Assembly (NCBI GenBank): GCA_023664605.1
Contig: JAMPFF010000019.1
Span: 1 to 46,189 of the forward strand
Origin: Clostridium sp.
GTDB taxonomy: Bacteria; Bacillota; Clostridia; Lachnospirales; Lachnospiraceae
Length of the DNA: 46,189 nucleotides
Direction of reading: 5' to 3'
Shown: positions 17,036-23,471 of the stretch, piece by piece
How the letters are laid out: each line of letters opens with the position of its first letter
Position numbering within the stretch: the first letter of the stretch is position 1
Position numbers and translations under genes: made by a program
The notes under the pieces: model-generated
What the model was told of the DNA's origin: nothing
What the model saw: the letters and a program-made list of their open reading frames with translations, nothing else
Database searches by the model: none

Positions 17036-19474
17036 TCACCATTCAATCACCACTTTAAATAAATCTCCATCCGTCTCTATCATAAATTTTCCGCCCTGTA
17101 ACTGCGTCAGGTTCTTGGCAATCGCAAGCCCAAGTCCGCTCCCCTCGGTATTTCTGGAGGCGTCTCCCCGCACGAATCTTTCGCTCAAATCTTCGGGGTT
17201 TCCGATAATCTCCTGCGCGGATATATTTTTCAGTTCAATATGAACGCCGTCCTGGCGGCTTTTTTCCCTTGCTATTTTCCTGGCCACGATAAAGACTCTT
17301 GTATCCGGCAGGGCGTATTTTAAAATATTGACATATAAATTCTCAAAAATCCGATAGGTCTTTTGGCTGTCCAAATCCAGAATGATTTTTTCCTCCGGCA
17401 TGGTAAAGCGCACCTGCAGCCCCATCTGCTTCATTTTATCCTCATGTTCCAAATAGACCTGGCGTAACAGGTTGCAGATATCCACCGGAACCGGCTCTAA
17501 ATTCACGCTCCCGCTGCTTGTTTTACTGACCTCGAATAAATCCTCAATCAAAATCTTTAAGCGCAGCGCCTTACGCTCCAATGTGTTCACATATTCTTTC
17601 CTCTGCTCGTCGGTAATATTTTCCTCCTTTAATAAATCCGTATAGGTGATGATTGCCGTAAGCGGCGTCTTTAAATCGTGGGAGACGTTCGTAATTAACT
17701 CCGTTTTCATCCTCTGGCTTTTTACCTCCTCTTCCACCGCTTTTTTAAAACCGTCCTGCACCTTGTAAAGCTCCTCCTTATAGGATTCAAAAATACCGAA
17801 GTCCCCCTCAAAGTCATTCTGAAAATGCCCCTCTGCTATGGCGTTTGTCGCCTCCAATAAAAGCGCGTACTGTTCCTGCATTTTATGAATATATTTTTTC
17901 AAAAAATAGTATAGCGCCATCACATAGACCAGTACGCCTATAATCCCGAAATACCAGCACAGACACGCCGTCGCTAACAGGCAGAAACTAATAAAAAGAA
18001 GCTTTCGCAACAGTTCGTTCATATCCTTTCCCAAATCGACGTCCAAAACCTCCGCCTTATACTTGCGGTATATCTTTTTGCCGACGCCGCAGACTTTTGC
18101 GCCCGCCCGGTAAAGAAGGCTTCTTTTTTGTATATAATCTTTTAGTCCGTACACGATATCCGAAAATTCCAGACAGCAGAAATACCAGACTCCGAATAAA
18201 GCCGCAAAAAAGGCAAAACAAACGCTATTTTTAATGATTTCATACTCCTGTCCGTCGCTTAACGTAACCGGAAAATTCTCATTCAGCCATTCCAGGATGC
18301 CGTAATTTTCCATACTGAAAACAAAAGCCAGAATCACTTCGCTGCCGACAACAAAGAGGATAAAAGCCGCTATTGCCGCAATGACTTCAACCGGCGCTTT
18401 TCTTTCCCTTTTTCCTCTAAGCAGACGCGGCATACACAGGGCAAGAAACAGCACCAGCGCGAAAATAGCGGCTAAAAACAGCAGATAAACGCTTATGACT
18501 CCCGCCTGCGCATAGCTGTAAATCAACGGAACCGACCCGAAATTATAACTCGGATAAGCCGCGGTATAGCCCCAGTTTTTTATTATATTCATCTGTTCTT
18601 TTGTCATCGCATAGATAAAAACGGCGTCCGTGGGTTTTTTCTGACGCAGGGTAAGCAGTTTTTCCACGTTATCCGTATCCTCATAATAAAAAGCGTATGT
18701 CTCCTGCGCCTTTCGTCCGCTTAACAGATAACCGTACTGCGAGCGTTCCGCGGTCTGCAGCGTTTTTAACAGTTTATCGGCGTCCTGTCCTTTTACGCCA
18801 AGCGCCTGAAAATTGCCCGCCTCGTCATAATCCATGATAAGATAGTATTCATATATATCCTCCATGTGAGCTTTCTCTTCTACATTTCCGGCGGATAGCA
18901 GATTCTCTATCGGACGCGTGGTATTTTTGATTTCCGTCTGTGTCTTTTTATCAAGCACATAGTAATCCATGCTATCCTCAATGTCCGGCAGAAGGGATTT
19001 CTGGATTTCCCATGCCATCTCTTCCATTTGGTTTACATAAATCTCCAAAACGCTCTGAAACTGCGCTTCGTTTAAAAAACTTGCATTTTTCAGCGTGGCA
19101 TTTTCCAGCAGATATTCTTTCATTTCCGCCTGTTCTTTCGCAGGCGTATTGCTATCCAGTCCGCTGTCCGATTCCAGTTCTTTATCCAGATACAGTTCCT
19201 CATAAGAATAGGTTTTGGAACCGCTTTTATCCAGTGCCTCCTTATAAAGCCCATAATTGCCGAGTATTAACGCACTGACAAACTCCTCGCTTTCAATGCT
19301 GCCGCTGCCTTTCGTTTCATAATGTTCCTGCGCTTTTTTATGAAACTCGGGCATTAACGCCGTAAAAAGCGCCGCCGCCGCAAATGCAATCGCAATCCCT
19401 GTCCACTTCGCGCCGTTTCCTCTTCTTTTTTTATCTTCACTATCCTGATTACCATTTTTCAATTTTGTATCCAA
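17036..19474 (-). CDS. Large membrane sensor histidine kinase
   Basis: This 812-residue kinase should partner the regulator encoded just upstream (19449-20156). A first membrane helix (about 24-42) is followed by an extracellular domain of about 270 residues. Three or more helices (about 322-347, 362-387, 417-433) come next, and a helix pair (about 490-525) precedes a HAMP-like linker. HisKA has NVSHDLKTPLTAI (His599), and the ATPase domain ends with GSGLGLAIAKNL. The start is ambiguous: TTG at 19474 overlaps the regulator gene by 26 bases and its GGGG lies only 2 bases away, while another TTG four codons later has better spacing; no ATG is available. The layout resembles the large VanS/GraS-type kinases of Lachnospiraceae. 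The signal is unknown. Confidence 0.92.
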   Translation of the reverse strand: MDTKLKNGNQDSEDKKRRGNGAKWTGIAIAFAAAALFTALMPEFHKKAQEHYETKGSGSIESEEFVSALILGNYGLYKEALDKSGSKTYSYEELYLDKELESDSGLDSNTPAKEQAEMKEYLLENATLKNASFLNEAQFQSVLEIYVNQMEEMAWEIQKSLLPDIEDSMDYYVLDKKTQTEIKNTTRPIENLLSAGNVEEKAHMEDIYEYYLIMDYDEAGNFQALGVKGQDADKLLKTLQTAERSQYGYLLSGRKAQETYAFYYEDTDNVEKLLTLRQKKPTDAVFIYAMTKEQMNIIKNWGYTAAYPSYNFGSVPLIYSYAQAGVISVYLLFLAAIFALVLFLALCMPRLLRGKRERKAPVEVIAAIAAFILFVVGSEVILAFVFSMENYGILEWLNENFPVTLSDGQEYEIIKNSVCFAFFAALFGVWYFCCLEFSDIVYGLKDYIQKRSLLYRAGAKVCGVGKKIYRKYKAEVLDVDLGKDMNELLRKLLFISFCLLATACLCWYFGIIGVLVYVMALYYFLKKYIHKMQEQYALLLEATNAIAEGHFQNDFEGDFGIFESYKEELYKVQDGFKKAVEEEVKSQRMKTELITNVSHDLKTPLTAIITYTDLLKEENITDEQRKEYVNTLERKALRLKILIEDLFEVSKTSSGSVNLEPVPVDICNLLRQVYLEHEDKMKQMGLQVRFTMPEEKIILDLDSQKTYRIFENLYVNILKYALPDTRVFIVARKIAREKSRQDGVHIELKNISAQEIIGNPEDLSERFVRGDASRNTEGSGLGLAIAKNLTQLQGGKFMIETDGDLFKVVIEW

Positions 19475-20156
19475 CGCCCCACACCACCTTTAAATATTTT
19501 GGTTCTTTCGGGTTGATTTCTATTTTTTCCCGAATCCTCCTGATATGCACCATAATCGTGTCCGTATTGATTGCCTGCTCGTTCCAGACACGTTCATAAA
19601 TCTCCTCCGCCGAAAAGACTCTGCCCGGACTTTTCATAAGCAGTAAAAGAATCTTAAATTCCAACGGCGTCAGCTTAACCGGACTGCCGTCTACCGTCAC
19701 TTCCACGGTCTCTTCATTTAATTCCAGGCCGCCTGTCACATAGACCTTATCATTTTCCTGTCCTCCGTCCACCGCGTCCAAATATTTCCTGTAACGGCGC
19801 AGATGGGAATTGACTCTTGCTAAAAGCTCCATCGTAGTAAAGGGTTTCGTCACATAGTCGTCGGCTCCCATATTCAGCCCCATAATCTTATCCACTTCCT
19901 CGGATTTTGCGGAAAGCATGATAACCGGAAAGTCATATCCCCTCTCCCTGACTTTCATCATCATCGTAATGCCGTCCATACGGGGCATCATCACGTCTAC
20001 GATAGCAAGATGTATCTGCCTTGTCTCTATCTGTTCAAGCCCCTCTATGCCGTCCGCCGCCAGAGATACCTGATATCCCTGATTTTTCAGATAGATTTCA
20101 ATCCCCTCCCGGATTTCCTTATCATCTTCCACGATTAAAATATGAAACGCTTCCAA
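19449..20156 (-). CDS. OmpR/VanR-like response regulator
   Basis: This 235-residue regulator has a receiver domain with acidic Asp11/Asp12, phospho-acceptor Asp54 (AIVDVMMPRMDG), conserved Ser/Thr near LSAKS and Lys near VTKPF. A C-terminal winged helix has TDTIMVHIRRIREKI as recognition helix and VWGVGYKIE as wing. The start is a TTG at 20156 with AGGAGG 9 bases upstream. The gene overlaps the partner kinase by 26 bases. A short 7-codon frame with its own good ribosome binding site lies upstream at 20207-20230. Confidence 0.94.
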   Translation of the reverse strand: MEAFHILIVEDDKEIREGIEIYLKNQGYQVSLAADGIEGLEQIETRQIHLAIVDVMMPRMDGITMMMKVRERGYDFPVIMLSAKSEEVDKIMGLNMGADDYVTKPFTTMELLARVNSHLRRYRKYLDAVDGGQENDKVYVTGGLELNEETVEVTVDGSPVKLTPLEFKILLLLMKSPGRVFSAEEIYERVWNEQAINTDTIMVHIRRIREKIEINPKEPKYLKVVWGVGYKIEKW

Positions 20157-20324
20157 CCCTGACTTCCTCCTGTCCGCTATGGCTTTGTATAGCTATCTTA
20201 TAATAATCAGCCGCCTAATTCAATCTTCATCTTTCCCCCTTCCTTTCCGCGTCTGCCTATATGATAAAGGATAAAACCAAATATGCGCCGGATAAAAAAC
20301 GAAAGAATTTCTTACGAAAGAAAG
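20157..20324. other. Upstream region of the VanRS-like pair
   Basis: Most of this gap has no gene. On the minus strand a frame of seven codons (MKIELGG, 20207-20230) follows a purine-rich AAGGAAGGGGGAAAG, and TTATAAGAT beyond it could be a -10 element for the regulator. I could not place a -35 with normal spacing. Confidence 0.3.
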
Positions 20325-20352
20325 ACAAAAAAGAAAAGCCCCGCAGGGCTTA
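20325..20352 (-). terminator. Terminator after the SseB-like gene
   Basis: AAGCCC at 20336-20341 pairs with GGGCTT at 20346-20351 around a CGCA loop. On the minus strand it is followed by TTTTCTTTTTT, directly after the stop at 20353. Confidence 0.85.
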
Positions 20353-21225
20353 TCAGTATGATTCATTTTGCGCGGCAAGATTCATAACCGTTTCAATCTC
20401 CGCTCCGTTGTCCGGCGCTTCTTGTATCTGTTCGTGCTTTTTATCCGCAAGCACTCTGCCTATTTTATCGCCGTCCTTTGTCTGCTCTATCGTATAGTAG
20501 TCTATCTGCTCCACATCACGTTTCCAAACCGCATAGATACGGCGGCACAAACCCTCGCCGCTGTTTTTCTCCGGCATATCAATCCGCGTTATCTGCATAT
20601 TCTCGGTTACGTTTAACGTCATAAGGGAAAAATCGTCCTCCGTATAAGGCACTTTGATTTCCTTTGGATAAACGGCGGCTAAAAGTGAGATAAGAAACGC
20701 GCCCTCTTCTTTTTGCAGTTTCTCCAAGCCCTCTTTTTTCTTATCATATAAAAAAACAGGCAGAAGTTCATAGGCAAGCCGTCCGTGCGCAAACCTATGA
20801 AACTGCGGCTGCGTCATTTTTACTGCCTTGGGCTTTAGCATAGCGCCTCTTTTTTGCGCTACTTCCAAAACCTGCTTCGGCAGAATGATATTATGCGTAA
20901 ACGGGTTTAAAACGACAGCCTTCACCGTCTGTTCATTCGCCATCGCCATGGACACGCAGTTTAAAAACGGCAGTGTGGCAACGGCGGGGCTTTTCTGGCT
21001 GTCCGGTATCTGTGCGGGCGAAGAAAAAACGGGAAGCGCCTGTTCTCCCTTTTCATTTTTTATCAGGCAGGGAACGATTTTATTTTTATCCGCTTTATCC
21101 GGCAGCATCGCCGGTAAGTATACTACCGTCTTTTCAAGCTGTTCCATAACCTTTGTAAAGTTTTCATTGCTTCTTTCCTGCATAAAATCCGCTATCAGGG
21201 TTTCCAATTTGCTGTTATCTACCAT
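20353..21225 (-). CDS. SseB N-terminal-domain protein
   Basis: The 290-residue cytoplasmic protein fits the SseB family (PF07179): an N-terminal helix followed by ENFTKVMEQLEKTVVYLPAML, a central LPVFSSPAQIP and FLNCVSMAMANEQTVKAVVLNPFTHNIILP. A second half may be an SseB C-terminal-like domain. In enterobacteria SseB names an unrelated-context protein, and the role in Firmicutes is not known, so I assign no function. The ATG at 21225 has AAAGGAG 12 bases upstream; an out-of-frame ATG lies in between. A TATACT -10 is visible about 40 bases upstream. The gene is monocistronic with its own terminator and diverges from the RNA leader promoter at 21302. Confidence 0.8.
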   Translation of the reverse strand: MVDNSKLETLIADFMQERSNENFTKVMEQLEKTVVYLPAMLPDKADKNKIVPCLIKNEKGEQALPVFSSPAQIPDSQKSPAVATLPFLNCVSMAMANEQTVKAVVLNPFTHNIILPKQVLEVAQKRGAMLKPKAVKMTQPQFHRFAHGRLAYELLPVFLYDKKKEGLEKLQKEEGAFLISLLAAVYPKEIKVPYTEDDFSLMTLNVTENMQITRIDMPEKNSGEGLCRRIYAVWKRDVEQIDYYTIEQTKDGDKIGRVLADKKHEQIQEAPDNGAEIETVMNLAAQNESY

Positions 21226-21301
21226 AGACTGCCATAACTCCTTTATTCAAGTTTGTCTGTATTAGTATAGCAGAATTTACGCTTATGGGAAAGTGGGAAG
21301 A

Positions 21302-21330
21302 TTGCGCATTCCCCGGATAAATGTTACAAT
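21302..21330 (+). promoter_or_regulatory. Promoter of the structured leader
   Basis: TTGCGC (21302-21307), a 17-base spacer and TACAAT (21325-21330) form a promoter pointing into the stem-loop region. The transcript would begin near 21337, just before the first hairpin. Confidence 0.65.
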
Positions 21331-21339
21331 ATGTTATAG

Positions 21340-21508
21340 ACAGCCTATAAATCAGCTATCAGGGAGGCTGTGTACGGGTAACATATACAGTCCAACACGG
21401 GTCCGCTCCCGCTACAGTTCAACCGTAGCGGTGCATAAGACGCTAAAGAACAGCGTCTAAACACCGACGGTCTCACAGTACCCGCTTATGGACTGTATAT
21501 GTTACCCG
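21340..21508 (+). ncRNA. Unidentified structured RNA / 5' leader
   Basis: The region folds by eye into a compact multi-branch structure. A first hairpin has a 7-bp stem, ACAGCCT at 21340-21346 with 21365-21371. A perfect 20-bp stem (21375-21394 with 21489-21508) encloses a 94-base core. The core has a CGGGT/ACCCG closing helix (21398-21402/21480-21484), a 7-bp hairpin CCGCTAC/GTAGCGG (21409-21431) and a 7-bp hairpin AGACGCT/AGCGTCT (21438-21458). No T-tract follows, so it reads as a leader of the gene at 21555. I could not match it to a riboswitch class I know; a cruciform or mobile-element origin is possible because of the long outer repeat. Confidence 0.6.
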
Positions 21509-21554
21509 CTTCACAACGCTGCCAAAAGTATTTCAAGGGAAAGGATGAAAGCTA

Positions 21555-22049
21555 ATGAGAAAATTGAAATGCGGTCTCGCTGTCTGTCTGTGTTTTCTGC
21601 TGCTGTTTTCCCACGCTTCAGTATGTCTTGCCGGAGATATTCCGGAAACGCTGCTGCAAAAAGACTATCCTGTCTACTTTGGGGAAGTAAAAAGCGTGGA
21701 CGATGAGCGCATTACCATCATACAACGCCAGCCCATCAAAGGAAACTATATGCAGGATCGGGAAATTTCTTATGATTCTTTTATATTTACCGATTCGCCT
21801 GTGGTGGGTGACATTTATCTATGCGCTTATATAAATGAAAATAATCCTTTATATTTGTGGGAAGTAGATTGTTATGATACTTCCATTCTTACCATTGCCA
21901 ATACCGATAATATGTCCAAACGAATGGAACAATATTTAAACGACGGTTTATTCGATGAATGGAAAAATATGGAAAATATGAAAGCCTGCGCTATACAGGC
22001 ATCATTGATAGGCTTTGTATTTTTCTATCAGTTTTTCATAACTGCATAA
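21555..22049 (+). CDS. Secreted protein of unknown function behind an RNA leader
   Basis: The 164-residue protein has an N-terminal signal peptide (RKLKCGLAVCLCFLLLFSHASVCLA). A beta-rich region follows (VYFGEVKSVDDERITIIQRQPIKG), with conserved-looking YLCAYINENNPLYLWEVDC and a helical NMSKRMEQYLNDGLFDEW segment, then a short hydrophobic C-terminal tail that could be a membrane anchor. The tail overlaps the convergent DUF1284 gene by 48 bases, and the sequence ends right after the hydrophobic stretch without the usual basic stop-transfer residues, so the 3' end may be truncated. AAAGGA lies 9-10 bases before the ATG. The family is unknown to me. The structured leader at 21340-21508 probably controls its expression. 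Confidence 0.7.
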   Translation: MRKLKCGLAVCLCFLLLFSHASVCLAGDIPETLLQKDYPVYFGEVKSVDDERITIIQRQPIKGNYMQDREISYDSFIFTDSPVVGDIYLCAYINENNPLYLWEVDCYDTSILTIANTDNMSKRMEQYLNDGLFDEWKNMENMKACAIQASLIGFVFFYQFFITA

Positions 22050-22448
22050 TCCTGTTTGGTACCACTCGCAATTATGGCAGGATGTTTCAAAAATCTCTTC
22101 TGTCATATGTGCGGCAGTATGCCGTAATAATTCATCTACCGGATAGCTTCGATTGACTTTCAGGTCTAATCTTTGTGCGAGTTTTTCATCTTTTGAGACA
22201 ACGTTATTGGCGTCTAAGCTGCATCCATCCGTTGTCAGGTTCGGACATTGCGCGCAGATACAATCCGGTTCTGTTATCAGTTCTATCTGCGTATTTTCTT
22301 GTCTTTTTTCGTTATGAGCGGAGTTATCGTGCGGACTTTCCGTCCATAATTTTCGTACGACACTATCCATATTTTCACAGAATTTGTCGCTATAGCCTTT
22401 TCCAACGAATAAAGCGCTGCAAAACAGATGGTGAACACGCAGCTTCAT
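22002..22448 (-). CDS. DUF1284 family cysteine-rich protein
   Basis: This 148-residue protein begins MKLRVHHLFCSALFVGKGYS, the hallmark N-terminus of DUF1284. It carries cysteine pairs CICAQCPN, DGCSLD and, near the end, SCHNCEWYQTGLCSYEKL, suggesting an iron-sulfur cluster or zinc site. Biochemical function is not known. Its ATG overlaps the stop of bioY (ATGA, 22445-22448), so it is translationally coupled to bioY and shares its BirA-controlled promoter. That makes a link to biotin metabolism possible, though only by context. The 3' end overlaps the convergent secreted-protein gene by 48 bases. Confidence 0.88.
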   Translation of the reverse strand: MKLRVHHLFCSALFVGKGYSDKFCENMDSVVRKLWTESPHDNSAHNEKRQENTQIELITEPDCICAQCPNLTTDGCSLDANNVVSKDEKLAQRLDLKVNRSYPVDELLRHTAAHMTEEIFETSCHNCEWYQTGLCSYEKLIEKYKAYQ

Positions 22449-23044
22449 GATAAAAGCCCCGCTTTCAAAAGACGCGCCCGAATCTGCGCCCCTACGATAT
22501 ACGCTAAAATGACGGAAATAATATCCTTTATCAGATACGGTGCCGACGATAGCAGGAAAGATTCCATAAGACCCATATCCATCACCAACATAAACTGCAA
22601 AACGCCAAGCAGATGACAAAGAACCAGTCCCACCATGCCAAGCAGGATGCCGGATACTCTGTTTTTCATCATAATGCCGATACCGCTGCATAATATCAGA
22701 AACAGAAAGCCCCAGATAAATCCTCCCGTATAACCGATAAGGATATGCAGACCTCCTGAAAATTCGGAAAAGACCGGAACGCCGACAGCTCCTAATAAAA
22801 TATAGGCAGTCATGCTTAACAGCCCCAGTTTCCAAGACAGCACCACGCCGGTTAAAACCACGGCAAAAGTCTGTAAGGTAATCGGAACGCCAGACGGCAT
22901 CGGGATGGAAAGCTGGGAAAGGACAGCCAAAACCGCCGTGAACATACCTGCGCATATTACTTCTTTTGTGGCAATTTTCGCTTCCCTTTCTCTCTTCCCA
23001 AACGTGTCTGTCTGCTGAGTGAACTGATTCATCGTATCGCTCAT
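22445..23044 (-). CDS. bioY: BioY biotin transporter substrate-binding (S) component
   Basis: This 199-residue protein has six membrane helices. BioY signatures are visible: ICAGMFTAVLAVLSQLSIPMPSGVPITLQTFAVVL in helix 1-2, LGAVGVPVFSEFSGG and the GYTGGFIWGF segment. BioY is the membrane S component of an energy-coupling-factor transporter and binds biotin; it depends on a shared EcfAA'T module, which is not in this window. AAGGGG stands 10 bases before the ATG. A BirA operator overlaps the -35 box at 23118-23148, so expression should fall when biotin is plentiful. The DUF1284 gene follows with a 4-base overlap. Confidence 0.96.
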   Translation of the reverse strand: MSDTMNQFTQQTDTFGKREREAKIATKEVICAGMFTAVLAVLSQLSIPMPSGVPITLQTFAVVLTGVVLSWKLGLLSMTAYILLGAVGVPVFSEFSGGLHILIGYTGGFIWGFLFLILCSGIGIMMKNRVSGILLGMVGLVLCHLLGVLQFMLVMDMGLMESFLLSSAPYLIKDIISVILAYIVGAQIRARLLKAGLLS

Positions 23045-23095
23045 GATATAAAAACCCCTTTTTACTACATTCAGATGCCTGCATCCGATAATTAT

Positions 23096-23124
23096 AGTAT
23101 AAAGGGGGTTCTCTATTTTGTCAA
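23096..23124 (-). promoter_or_regulatory. bioY promoter
   Basis: On the minus strand a consensus TTGACA -35 (23119-23124), a 17-base spacer and TATACT -10 (23096-23101) drive bioY. The -35 lies inside the BirA operator half-site. Confidence 0.88.
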
Positions 23125-23148
23125 CCTATTTTCTTATTGGGTTTACAA
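23118..23148. promoter_or_regulatory. BirA operator upstream of bioY
   Basis: TTGTCAACC (23118-23126) and GGTTTACAA (23140-23148) form an inverted repeat with a 13-base spacer, matching the TTGTTAACC/GGTTAACAA form and spacing of Firmicute BirA operators. One half covers the bioY -35, which explains repression by biotin-loaded BirA. Confidence 0.9.
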
Positions 23149-23166
23149 TATGTTTTTAATACGACT

Positions 23167-23207
23167 CGCCTTGAAAAATAATTCGCCTTGAAAAATAATT
23201 CACCTTG
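23167..23207. repeat. 17-bp tandem repeat at the 3' end of the 78-aa gene
   Basis: CGCCTTGAAAAATAATT occurs twice in tandem (23167-23183, 23184-23200) and a partial, CACCTTG, continues to 23207 inside the coding end. The stop codon of the 78-residue gene lies in this partial unit. Confidence 0.85.
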
Positions 23208-23436
23208 CCATATCCTTGAACTGTTCTATCAGCTCCATATCTGACGCGCTGATTTTCAAATTGGAATTTAAGCTCTGCCCGTCCGCCGTCGTCACGTTAA
23301 TTTCAATAATGCTGCCCTCCTTGATGCCGTTTTGATATACCGCCGTCATAAATTTGGGAAACTTGGGGTGGTTTTGCTTAAACTGGTTCCATAAATTCAT
23401 CATCTGCAAAATGGATGCCGGATTCTGTAAACTCAT
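23200..23436 (-). CDS. Small cytoplasmic protein of unknown function
   Basis: This 78-residue protein has a helical start (NPASILQMMNLWNQFKQNHPKFPKFMTAVYQNG), a strand-rich centre (GSIIEINVTTADGQ) and a last helix (ASDMELIEQFKDMAR). I do not recognise a named family; similar small proteins are common in Lachnospiraceae. The start at 23436 has GGCGG 4 bases upstream. It lies 35 bases after the aspS stop and is probably transcribed with hisS and aspS, ahead of the separately controlled bioY operon. The stop codon sits in a tandem repeat. Confidence 0.75.
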   Translation of the reverse strand: MSLQNPASILQMMNLWNQFKQNHPKFPKFMTAVYQNGIKEGSIIEINVTTADGQSLNSNLKISASDMELIEQFKDMAR

Positions 23437-23471
23437 ATTACCGCCTGCCTCTCTTTTATGATTGCACCTGC

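Noticed and set aside
21375-21508. Insertion-sequence or MITE with 20-bp terminal repeats
   Set aside because: There is no target duplication and the core contains further nested stems; an RNA is favoured, though a MITE origin cannot be excluded.
22449-23084. N-terminal extension of the DUF1284 gene
   Set aside because: It is an alternate frame of bioY; the true start is the ATG overlapping the bioY stop.
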